The notes under the pieces: model-generated
The model's database searches: none
What the model was told of the DNA's origin: nothing
What the model saw: the letters and a program-made list of their open reading frames with translations, nothing else
Translations under genes and position numbers: made by a program
Shown: positions 57,383-64,000 of the stretch, in pieces
Numbering within the stretch: position 1 is the first letter of the stretch
Layout: every line of letters begins with the position of its first letter
Assembly (NCBI RefSeq): GCF_046156265.1
Contig: NZ_JAWDIR010000001.1
Coordinates: 62,001-126,000 of the forward strand
Direction of reading: 5' to 3'
Length of the DNA: 64,000 nucleotides
Source of the DNA: CAMDHY01 sp046156265
Lineage (GTDB): Bacteria > Pseudomonadota > Alphaproteobacteria > Rhizobiales > Segnochrobactraceae

Positions 57383-59325
57383 CCCGCCCGCACCTCGTAG
57401 ATCTCGACCGGCTCGGCGCGGCCCTTCGCCTGCACTTCGCCGAGGGGGCGGAAGGTGACACCGCCGGTGGCGTGGTCCCGCACCTGCCGGCTCGCCAGGA
57501 TGGTGGTGCCGTATGCCTTGTTGATGCCCTCGAGCCGCGAGGCGACGTTCACGGTGTCGCCGATCGCCGTGTACTGCAGGCGGTCGGCCGCCCCCATGCT
57601 GCCGACGACGGCCGTGCCAGTGTGGAGGCCGAAACGGGTGACCAGCACCGGCTTGCCGAGCGCCGCCTCAGCGGCGTTGTAGGCCTCGATGCGGGCGGCG
57701 AGCGACAGCGCGCAGGCGAGCGCGTGGTCGACGTGGTGCGGGTCCTCGATCGGCGCGTTCCACATCGCGTAGACGGAGTCGCCGAGGAACTGGATGATGG
57801 CGCCACCGTGGTCGCGGATGCAGCCGCTCATCACGTCGAAATAGGCCGACAGCATCGCCACCACCGCCTCGGGCTCGTGGGTCTCGCAGATCGTCGTGAA
57901 GTCGCGGATGTCGGTGAACATCACCGTCACCTCGCGCCGTTCCGCCACCCGCCCGCTGAAGCGACCGCCGCCGACGAGGAGGCGCACCACCTCGCTCGGC
58001 ACGTAGAGGGCGAAGGAGCGCACGGCGTTGCGCGCCGCCGTCATGGCGCTGGCGAGCGCCATCACCTCGCTGATGCGCGAATTGATCGGCGGGCCCGGCT
58101 CGAGGTCGAGCGCCTCGAAGCGCTGCGCCTGCCGGGTGAGGGCGGCGAGCGAGCGGCTGATGGCGATGGCGACCAGCAGCGCCGCCAGGATGCCGGCGAA
58201 CAGCACGCCGGCGGCGATCGCCACCCCCTGTTGCAGCAGCGCGATGGTGTCGGCGGTGAAGTCGGATTCCGGCGCCGCCACGACGACCGTCGCACCCTCG
58301 GCGAGCGTGCCCGCGCCGCCGCCCGAGAGGTGGATCAGCCACGCCTGGCCCTTGTACTGGAAGGTCTGCAGCAGCGTCTCGCCGGGCTGGCGCTCGGACA
58401 ACATCGTCTGGGCGACCTTGACCAGCCCGGCTTCCGGCAGGGCGCGCAGCTCGGCCATGCCGTCGCGCGAGCCGATCGCATCGGGAAGCTGGTCGGCGAT
58501 CTGGCGGTTCGAATGGACGACGAGGCGGCCGTTGCGGTCGAAGACGAAGGCCTCGGCATGGCGCGACAGGCGGGCGTCGACGAGAAAGGCGCCGATGGTG
58601 TCGAGCAGCACGTCGACCGAGACGATGCCACCGTCAGGGCCCGACGTGACCCGTGACAGGCTGATGCCGACGGAGCCGGTCGTCGCCATGGCGTAGGGCC
58701 CGCTGAGCGCCGGTCCCGGTGCCGCGGCCAACGCCGCCCGGTACCACGGCCGGCCGCGGGGATCGTACCGGGTCGGCCGTTCCGGCGATGCGCCGAGGCG
58801 CGCGCCGGCACCATCGAAGTAGGTCCAGCTCTCGGTGGCGGTATCGGCGCCGGTGCGCCGGATCAGCCTGAGGGCGGTGACGGCCGCCTCCGGCGCCCCC
58901 GAGGCGCGCCGCCAGCCGTCGTCGTCGAGCTTCACCGCCTGCAGGAAGCCGCCATCCGGATAACCGACGTGGGCGGTGTCGATCTCGGGCGCGGCGGTCA
59001 GCATGCGCAGCAACATGCCCTGCTTGCCCGCCATGTCGGCGTCGACGGGCGCGGCAAACTGCACCGCGGCACTCGCCAGCGTCACCGGGGCGAGGCTGCC
59101 GGCGACGAGGTCGGACAGGCGGTCTGAGACCCGCTCGGCGAGCAGCTGCATCTGCCGGCGGGCGCCCTCGAGCGCCGTTTCCTGGCCCTGGCCGTAGGCG
59201 AGCAGCACGAGTGGCGTCGCCACCGCCAGCAGCAGCCCGACGATGAGGACCGCGAGGTGGATGCGCAGCGACTGCGTCCACCGCAACGGAGCCCCGGCCC
59301 CTCCGAGAGACCGGTCCCCGCTCAC
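57379..59325 (-). CDS. Membrane class III adenylate/guanylate cyclase with periplasmic Cache-like sensor
   Basis: 648 residues from GTG 59325. Helix 1 (about 21-45, IHLAVLIVGLLLAVATPLVLLAY), a large periplasmic region (about 46-365) with Cache-like features (RPTRYDPRGRPWYRAAL and GIVSVDVLLDTIGAFL), helix 2 (about 368-395), a linker, then the cyclase domain (about 450-640). Metal Asp in VMFTDIRDFTTI and FLGDSVYAMW, transition-state Asn in IGDTVNVASRLE are present, so it should be active. Substrate ATP versus GTP is not decided. Last gene of the C1 operon: its GTG overlaps the stop of the beta-propeller gene (GTGA), indicating coupling. Confidence 0.93.
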   Translation of the reverse strand: MSGDRSLGGAGAPLRWTQSLRIHLAVLIVGLLLAVATPLVLLAYGQGQETALEGARRQMQLLAERVSDRLSDLVAGSLAPVTLASAAVQFAAPVDADMAGKQGMLLRMLTAAPEIDTAHVGYPDGGFLQAVKLDDDGWRRASGAPEAAVTALRLIRRTGADTATESWTYFDGAGARLGASPERPTRYDPRGRPWYRAALAAAPGPALSGPYAMATTGSVGISLSRVTSGPDGGIVSVDVLLDTIGAFLVDARLSRHAEAFVFDRNGRLVVHSNRQIADQLPDAIGSRDGMAELRALPEAGLVKVAQTMLSERQPGETLLQTFQYKGQAWLIHLSGGGAGTLAEGATVVVAAPESDFTADTIALLQQGVAIAAGVLFAGILAALLVAIAISRSLAALTRQAQRFEALDLEPGPPINSRISEVMALASAMTAARNAVRSFALYVPSEVVRLLVGGGRFSGRVAERREVTVMFTDIRDFTTICETHEPEAVVAMLSAYFDVMSGCIRDHGGAIIQFLGDSVYAMWNAPIEDPHHVDHALACALSLAARIEAYNAAEAALGKPVLVTRFGLHTGTAVVGSMGAADRLQYTAIGDTVNVASRLEGINKAYGTTILASRQVRDHATGGVTFRPLGEVQAKGRAEPVEIYEVRAG

Positions 59326-60302
59326 CGGCTGCGCCGCAGGAAGGTCCCGAAGGCGCGCGGGCCGTCGCCGACGCGCACCTCCGCCACCACCGCGAGCGTC
59401 TCCGGGTCGATCACCGACAGGGCGTTGGAGAACCAGTTGGCGACGACGATCCGGCCGTCGCTCGCCGTTTCGATGCCTTCCGGGTACTCGCCGACGCCGA
59501 TCGCACCGAGCGGCTTCAGGGTGGCCAGGTCGAAGGCGGTCACCGTCTCGGCGTACTGGTCGGTGGCGAAGCCACGGCCGGCCGAGAGCGCGACTGCATA
59601 CGGCCGCTCGCCGACCGGCACCGTCCCCACCGCCCGGCGCGCGGCAATGTCGATGACCGTGACATCGTTGGAGCCTACGTTCGCCGTGTAGGCGCGCCGG
59701 CGGTCGGCATCGATGGTGACGCCGAACGGGCGCGTGCCGACCTTCACCACGCCAACCACGGCGAGGCTCGCCGCGTCGATGATGGAGACCTGGTCGGCGT
59801 CGCGGTCGGCGGTGAGGATCAGCCTTCCGTCCGGCGTGACGGCAACGCCCGACGGCGAGGCCCCGACCGGGACCGTGGCCGTGACCGCGCCAGCGTCAGG
59901 ATCGACCACCCACAGCCGCGCCCCGTACCAGTCGGCGACGTAGACCGGCGCACCGTCCGGATGCACGGCGACGCCGAGCGGGCCGCCGTCGAGCGCAATC
60001 CGCCGCACGACTGTGCGGGCCGCCGTGTCGAGCACGGTTAGGTACTTGCCCTCCGGGCTCGTCACGTAGGCGCGCGCACCGTCGCGCGAGACCGCGATGC
60101 CGGCGGGCCGGCCGCCGATCGGGATCGTCGCCACCACCTGGCCAGCCGCGAGGTCGACGACGCTGACGTCCTCGCTTTCCTGGTTGGTGACGAAGGCCTC
60201 ATCAGCGGCGGCGGGCGCCGAGACGACGAGCGCCGCCAGGGCGGCGGCGCGCAGCACGCGTGCGGCGAGCGCCATCGCCGGCGAGATCGTCACGGCAGCC
60301 AT
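59322..60302 (-). CDS. Secreted YVTN beta-propeller protein
   Basis: 326 residues from ATG 60302, overlapping the upstream MxaD-like stop by one base (TGATG); ATG 60272 is a later alternative. Signal peptide (VLRAAALAALVVSAPAAA), then about seven blades of YVTN type repeats (for example GGRPAGIAVSRDGARAYVTS and GTRPFGVTIDADRRRAYTAN). Such proteins are common beside PQQ alcohol dehydrogenase genes in methylotrophs. Periplasmic; binding partner unknown. Confidence 0.9.
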   Translation of the reverse strand: MAAVTISPAMALAARVLRAAALAALVVSAPAAADEAFVTNQESEDVSVVDLAAGQVVATIPIGGRPAGIAVSRDGARAYVTSPEGKYLTVLDTAARTVVRRIALDGGPLGVAVHPDGAPVYVADWYGARLWVVDPDAGAVTATVPVGASPSGVAVTPDGRLILTADRDADQVSIIDAASLAVVGVVKVGTRPFGVTIDADRRRAYTANVGSNDVTVIDIAARRAVGTVPVGERPYAVALSAGRGFATDQYAETVTAFDLATLKPLGAIGVGEYPEGIETASDGRIVVANWFSNALSVIDPETLAVVAEVRVGDGPRAFGTFLRRSR

Positions 60303-60850
60303 CAGCTGCCCGATTCGATCTTCTTCTTCAGCGCCTCGAGCCCGGACTTGTAGACGGCGGTGACGGCGGCGATCGCCGCGTCGTCGTTGAGCTCGGCCGG
60401 CGGATCGTTGTTCGGATAGCCGCGATAGAAGGCGCCGCGCCATTCCACCGTCGAGGTCTTGCCGTCCGGCCCGGGCAGCACGGTGATCGTCGAGGAATAG
60501 TTGGTCACCGGCAGCACCTTCACGTCGACCGCGGTGATCCGGTACGAGTAGGACATCTTCGCCGGCTCGTACTTGTAGAGCACCTCGTCGATGGTGCCGT
60601 CGTTTGGCAGCGTCAGGCGGCGCGTGGCGTCGATGGCATTGCCGTTCTGGCCTTCCTGCTTCACCACCGCCGGGTGCCAGGACATGTCCTGGAAGTTACC
60701 GATCGCCGCCCAGACCTTCTCGGGCGGGGCGTTGATCTCGATGGTCTCGGTGATCTTCTTGCGGGTCGGGCCATGCGCCTCGGCCGGCGGGGCGAGCAGC
60801 GGCGCGGCGACGATGGCCGCCAGGGCGACGGCGAACAGGCTCTTCAACAT
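60302..60850 (-). CDS. Periplasmic SRPBCC protein, MxaD-like
   Basis: 182 residues. Signal peptide (LFAVALAAIVAAPLLAPPAEA) followed by one SRPBCC domain: ITETIEINAPPEKVWAAIGN, FQDMSWHPAVVKQEG, and VEWRGAFYRGYPNNDPPA. MxaD of methanol-oxidation clusters has this form and is thought to assist electron transfer between methanol dehydrogenase and cytochrome cL. No methanol dehydrogenase gene is in the window. It lies between the H4MPT-associated DUF447 gene and the beta-propeller gene. Confidence 0.82.
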   Translation of the reverse strand: MLKSLFAVALAAIVAAPLLAPPAEAHGPTRKKITETIEINAPPEKVWAAIGNFQDMSWHPAVVKQEGQNGNAIDATRRLTLPNDGTIDEVLYKYEPAKMSYSYRITAVDVKVLPVTNYSSTITVLPGPDGKTSTVEWRGAFYRGYPNNDPPAELNDDAAIAAVTAVYKSGLEALKKKIESGS

Positions 60851-60886
60851 CGGTCGTCTCCTTGGATTGTTCAGGGCAGCGCCGGT

Positions 60887-61474
60887 TCAGCCGGCGGCGT
60901 TGTTGTGGGTCCGGCTGTTGTGCGCCTCGATGCGGTCGATGATCCAGCCCCAGGCTTCGCGCTCGGCCGGACCGGCGGTCTTCTCGATGGCGATCGACAG
61001 GTAGGCGATCTCGGTCGCGACCTTCTCCGGCGGCAGCATGGAAAGCCGCGTCGACAGGATCGCCGCCTCCAGCACGGCGTTCTGGGCGCGGTTGTACCCC
61101 GGCCACGCCGTGACGGCGACCGTCTCGACCACCCGGCAGCGGAAGCGCGGCCGCTGCGCGTCCTCCACGACGCCGTCGACGGCGAGCTCGAGATGGGCAT
61201 GGGCGTATTCGCTCGAGAGCCGCCGGCCGGGCACGTGGTCCGCAGGCTCCGTCGGCCAGTCGCGCCGCCCGGTGACGCAGCCGGCGATGACGCGCACGTC
61301 GCGCGGCGACGAGGCGACGGCGAAGGGGTTCTCGGAGAGGTTGGCGATCGCCGGTGACGGGCGGAACGGCGCGAGCACCCAGGCATCCCCGTCGGCGATC
61401 AGCCCGTAAGGGGCGATGTGCGGGACGCCAGCGGCATCGGTGGTGACCACGACCGTTTCGAGGATGAAGGCCAT
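60887..61474 (-). CDS. DUF447 flavin-binding-fold protein, H4MPT-associated
   Basis: 195 residues from ATG 61474, five bases after the stop of the upstream gene. MAFILETVVVTTDAAGVPHIAPYGL and VLAPFRPSPAIANLSENP recall the FMN-binding split-barrel of the DUF447 (COG2457) family, which is shared by methanogens and H4MPT-using methylotrophs. Reaction unknown. Within the C1 operon between the dihydropteroate-synthase-like and MxaD-like genes. Confidence 0.82.
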   Translation of the reverse strand: MAFILETVVVTTDAAGVPHIAPYGLIADGDAWVLAPFRPSPAIANLSENPFAVASSPRDVRVIAGCVTGRRDWPTEPADHVPGRRLSSEYAHAHLELAVDGVVEDAQRPRFRCRVVETVAVTAWPGYNRAQNAVLEAAILSTRLSMLPPEKVATEIAYLSIAIEKTAGPAEREAWGWIIDRIEAHNSRTHNNAAG

Positions 61475-61478
61475 CGCC

Positions 61479-62882
61479 TCACTCTCTCCGCTCGCGGCCG
61501 GCGCGCAAGGTGTGGCCGGCCTCCTGCAGGCGCGTCTCGTCGCCGCGCGGGCGTGGCGGCGCGGCGACGCCGAAGTCGAGCCCCTCGTCCTGGGCGTAGC
61601 GCTTGCCGAGCCGCCAGGCGATCTCGGCACGGGCGAGTTCGGCGCCGAGATAGAAGGCGTGCGCCCCGTCCGCCTCGACGCCGAGCTTCGGGAAGGCGTC
61701 GAAGGCATCGGTGACGACGTGGTGGCCGTCGCGGTTGAAGACGTGGATGCCGTCCTCCGCCACCTCGATGCGGTAATTGCGGTCGCGCACGGCCCCGGCG
61801 AGCGCGTCGATCTCGGCGGGCGTACTCGCGAACGGCAGCCGGTCGTGTAGCCCGAGCAGCATCTCGCCGTAGCCCTTCGGCAAAGCCGCGTCGCGGTGGG
61901 CGGCGTAGAGGATGCGGCGGGCGGCATCGTGCTCGGCCACCGTGGTGCGGGTGTGCGGGCTCACTTGCACGATCAGCGCGTTGCGGATCGAAAGCTCCGA
62001 GGCGATGCCGAGGAGGATCGCCGTGATGCCCGTGGTGTCCGCCTCGGTGAGTTCGGTGAGATTGCCGGTGCCCATCAGCATCTCGACCTCCGGCCGGGCG
62101 CGGCGGAAGGCGGCATAGCGCTCGATGGAGGCGGTGAAGCCGAAGTGGATCGGGTCGAGCACCGGGTCGGCGAGGAACGGCCGCCCCGCCGCCGTCAACT
62201 GGTCCGTTGACCGGACCAGTGAGGCGAGGTCGCCGGGCTCGGCCGGGATCAGCACCGGCGTCGCGGCGATCTCGTCGAGGTGGGAGAGCGTCGCCTCGCT
62301 GAGGCTGAGCACGAAGTCGCAGCCGGCCTTGGCACCGCGCACGAGGTCGGCCGGATCGCCGGAATCGACGCTGACCAGGAAGCCCGCCGCCTTCAGCGCC
62401 CGCACCGTCTCCTCGAGATGGGGAAACGGCGTGCCGGGCAGGCAGCCGATGTCGACGACGTCGCCGCCGGCGTCGCGATCTCGCTGCGCGCGGGCGACGA
62501 TCGCCTCGACCGACATCGACGTCGCCTCGACGAGCTCGACGAACAGCCGGAGGTCGTGACGCGACAGGTCCGGCGGCTGGCCACCGCGGCCAAGCCAGCG
62601 CGGCAGGTCGGCGATCTCCTCCGGCCCGCGCTCGAACGGCACGCCGAAGCGCCCCGTCAGGGCTGCGAGGTCGACGCGGGCGCGGCCGGGCAGGATGACG
62701 CGGCTCGCCCCTTCCGGCAGCGACAGGCGGCGGTTGAGGATTTCCTCCGTCATCAGCGCGGCGACCTTCACGCCGGCGTCGAGGATCGTCCAATCGAACT
62801 CGTCGCGCCCGATCGCGGCCATCGTCCGCTCCAGCCTGGGGCGGGCGAGGTGGCCGGTGACGAAGACGAGGTGGTCCGCCAT
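61479..62882 (-). CDS. Dihydropteroate synthase-like protein, H4MPT-associated (DUF6513 type)
   Basis: 467 residues from ATG 62882. N-terminal region (VFVTGHLARPRLERTMAAIG) precedes a dihydropteroate-synthase-like TIM barrel: GGDVVDIGCLPGTPFPHL, FLVSVDSGDPADLVRGAKAG, and MGTGNLTELTEADTTGITA. In methylotrophs this family is required for or linked to tetrahydromethanopterin synthesis, where it may join the pterin to a ribosyl-aniline moiety; the exact reaction is inference. It is flanked by the DmrB-type flavoprotein and DUF447 genes. Confidence 0.87.
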   Translation of the reverse strand: MADHLVFVTGHLARPRLERTMAAIGRDEFDWTILDAGVKVAALMTEEILNRRLSLPEGASRVILPGRARVDLAALTGRFGVPFERGPEEIADLPRWLGRGGQPPDLSRHDLRLFVELVEATSMSVEAIVARAQRDRDAGGDVVDIGCLPGTPFPHLEETVRALKAAGFLVSVDSGDPADLVRGAKAGCDFVLSLSEATLSHLDEIAATPVLIPAEPGDLASLVRSTDQLTAAGRPFLADPVLDPIHFGFTASIERYAAFRRARPEVEMLMGTGNLTELTEADTTGITAILLGIASELSIRNALIVQVSPHTRTTVAEHDAARRILYAAHRDAALPKGYGEMLLGLHDRLPFASTPAEIDALAGAVRDRNYRIEVAEDGIHVFNRDGHHVVTDAFDAFPKLGVEADGAHAFYLGAELARAEIAWRLGKRYAQDEGLDFGVAAPPRPRGDETRLQEAGHTLRAGRERRE

Positions 62883-62890
62883 CGCGACGG

Positions 62891-63508
62891 TCAGGCGAGC
62901 TTCCGGCGCCGCATCGCCGCCGTCAGCTCGTCCAGCGTCTCGACCACTTCGGTGTCCTCGAAGCTGCGCAGCCGCTCGACGTTCTCGAGGTCGACGCGGC
63001 GCGGATAGACCTTCACCATCCCCTTCGGCGCCATCGTGTCCATCTCCGGCGCGGTGTCGCAGGCGAACACGATCGTCGGCACCCGGCACTTGCCGGCGTG
63101 GGCGAAGACGTTGGTCGCGAGCGTGTCGGAGATGCCGTAGACGCATTTGGCCACCGTGTTCGAGGTGGCCGGGCCGATGATCGCGGTGTGGTAGTCGCCG
63201 TAATAGAACCGCCCGATCGGCGCGGCGCTGGCCGTGGTGTCCTTGATGACGCGCACCGACGGCGGCAGCGTGTCGAGGCGCTGCTTGTACATGCTGACGA
63301 CCTCGGCCGCCGCCTTGGAGACGAACAGGTCGACTTCGCCCGCCGCGGCGACGAGTTCCAGCGTCTCGGTGAAATAGTGGCCGGAGCCGGTCAGCGCCCA
63401 GGCAAGGCGCGGCAGCACCAGCCCCGTCGACCGCTTGCGCGATGCCTTCGCCGGGCGGCTCGAGGCAGCCTGGTCCGCGGCGGGCGACGGGGGCGCGGGG
63501 TCAGGCAT
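62891..63508 (-). CDS. Archaeal-type flavoprotein, DmrB-like dihydromethanopterin reductase
   Basis: 205 residues from ATG 63508. After a Pro/Ala-rich leader, LAWALTGSGHYFTETLELV, VDLFVSKAAAEVVSMYK, and IIGPATSNTVAKCVYGISDTL are typical of the flavodoxin-like archaeal flavoprotein family that includes DmrB. That enzyme reduces dihydromethanopterin to the active tetrahydro form using FMN. Methylobacterium uses the unrelated DmrA, so this organism would follow the DmrB route. 8 bp upstream of the dihydropteroate-synthase-like gene. Confidence 0.82.
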   Translation of the reverse strand: MPDPAPPSPAADQAASSRPAKASRKRSTGLVLPRLAWALTGSGHYFTETLELVAAAGEVDLFVSKAAAEVVSMYKQRLDTLPPSVRVIKDTTASAAPIGRFYYGDYHTAIIGPATSNTVAKCVYGISDTLATNVFAHAGKCRVPTIVFACDTAPEMDTMAPKGMVKVYPRRVDLENVERLRSFEDTEVVETLDELTAAMRRRKLA

Positions 63509-63585
63509 GAGGCTCTCCGGTGCGGCGGCGCGGAACAGGTCGGGGACGACACTGTTGCCGTGCCACGCCCGCCGGCCGGGCGCAA

Positions 63586-64000
63586 TCAGGCGGCATAGGG
63601 ACGGGCGGCGGCAGCCAGCGCCGCGACCAGGGCGGCGACGCGGCCGGCGTCGAGCGGCGCCGTGCGGTCGGGGCCAGCGGTGGCGGCACCGCGGACGCCG
63701 ACGAGCTCCGGCGATAGGGCCGCGAGCGCGGGAATGTCCTCCAGCCGCACCGATCCGGCGAGGCCGCAGAAGAGGCCGGCGGCGCGGCATGCCGCCACCA
63801 CCGCGGCGAGATCCGTGGGGTCGAGGTGGTCGAGCAGGCGGCCGGTGCGCTTGCCGGCCGTGTCCACGACGAGGCCATGGAAGCCAGCGTCGGCCAGCGG
63901 TGCGATCAGTCCGGCGTCGAAGCCGTGGTCGGCGAACAGCACGCCGACGAGACGCGTCTGCGCGCCGAGGCCGAGGCCGAGCGTCTCGATCAGCGCCCGC
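63586..64000 (-). CDS. (5-formylfuran-3-yl)methyl phosphate synthase MfnB-like, 5' end outside the window
   Basis: The C-terminal 138 or so residues are in the window. The frame is open to the end (GLGAQTRLVGVLFADHGFDA). GFHGLVVDTAGKRTGRLLDHL, AGLFCGLAGSVRLEDIPAL and LVGVRGAATAGPDRTAPLDA match the MfnB/DUF556 TIM barrel, including the Lys in DTAGK and the AGS-x-R motif. MfnB condenses two glyceraldehyde-3-phosphates into the furan precursor of methanofuran. It is the first visible gene of the minus-strand C1 operon, 77 bp upstream of the DmrB-like gene. Confidence 0.88.
   Translation of the reverse strand, partial: RALIETLGLGLGAQTRLVGVLFADHGFDAGLIAPLADAGFHGLVVDTAGKRTGRLLDHLDPTDLAAVVAACRAAGLFCGLAGSVRLEDIPALAALSPELVGVRGAATAGPDRTAPLDAGRVAALVAALAAAARPYAA

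Noticed and set aside
56446..58656. Plus-strand open frame of 736 codons across the MfnF-like and cyclase genes
   Set aside because: Arg-rich, motif-free and antisense to the cyclase catalytic motifs.
1..64000. tRNA, rRNA, CRISPR arrays and insertion sequences
   Set aside because: I looked for tRNA-like cloverleaf ends, spaced direct repeats and transposase motifs and saw none. A covariance-model scan would be needed to exclude small RNAs.

Overview
The window is very GC-rich chromosomal DNA. It looks like a flagellated methylotrophic alphaproteobacterium of the order Hyphomicrobiales (Rhizobiales). The evidence is Rhizobiales-specific flagellar genes (motC, fliK/motD, ftcR), an alphaproteobacterial rsfS-rlmH-envC-ctpA block, and the hallmarks of tetrahydromethanopterin (H4MPT)-dependent formaldehyde oxidation: fae plus a long H4MPT/methanofuran-associated gene cluster. 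A genus cannot be named from sequence alone; a relative of Methylobrevis or Pleomorphomonas is my guess.

Layout. (1) 1-7.6 kb, motility: motC (5' end outside the window, one frameshift), fliK/motD, a lytic transglycosylase, divergent cheZ and cheY, a small secreted protein and ftcR. (2) 7.7-12.4 kb, a minus-strand signalling operon: a periplasmic molybdopterin-oxidoreductase-fold protein, a sensor kinase (frameshifted), a lone receiver, a REC-EAL protein and a REC-MarR-like protein. (3) 12.7-22.9 kb: glmM, a KpsC-type capsule Kdo transferase, a padR-adaptor-RND efflux unit, and psd-pssA phospholipid genes. (4) 23.1-29.6 kb: two tandem secreted thaumatin-like proteins with a third secreted protein, then hisS-hisZ-hisG. 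(5) 29.6-37.7 kb: tag, a DUF2927 protein, a ligase-associated exonuclease, an mqsR/mqsA toxin-antitoxin pair inserted before an ATP-dependent DNA ligase, a secreted Ntn-hydrolase, a sulfotransferase-like protein and a class IV aminotransferase. (6) 38-45.3 kb: fae, rsfS, rlmH, an EnvC-like factor, ctpA, a lower-GC three-gene islet, a secreted protein and rppH. (7) 45.3-55.6 kb: a dispersed repeat, two SAM methyltransferases, coxG-coxS-coxL-coxM (form II-like) and two tandem secreted PA/M28 peptidases. (8) 55.6-64 kb, C1 metabolism: a HisA-like protein and an MfnF-like protein in divergent abutting orientation. Facing them is a minus-strand operon: mfnB (partial), a DmrB-type flavoprotein, a dihydropteroate-synthase-like protein, a DUF447 protein, an MxaD-like protein, a YVTN beta-propeller and a class III nucleotide cyclase.

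How the genes work together. Fae joins formaldehyde to H4MPT. The 55.6-64 kb cluster appears to make or reduce H4MPT and methanofuran-type cofactors and ends in periplasmic accessory proteins plus a membrane cyclase. The cox genes may add CO or another small carbon substrate. The strongest candidates for new biology are this cyclase-terminated H4MPT operon, the zinc-free mqsRA module coupled to a DNA ligase, the bacterial thaumatin pair and the low-GC three-gene islet. At least two genes (motC, sensor kinase) carry single-base deletions at short homopolymers, and a third site in the islet is suspicious, so sequencing or assembly indels should be excluded first. I saw no rRNA, tRNA, CRISPR array or insertion sequence.
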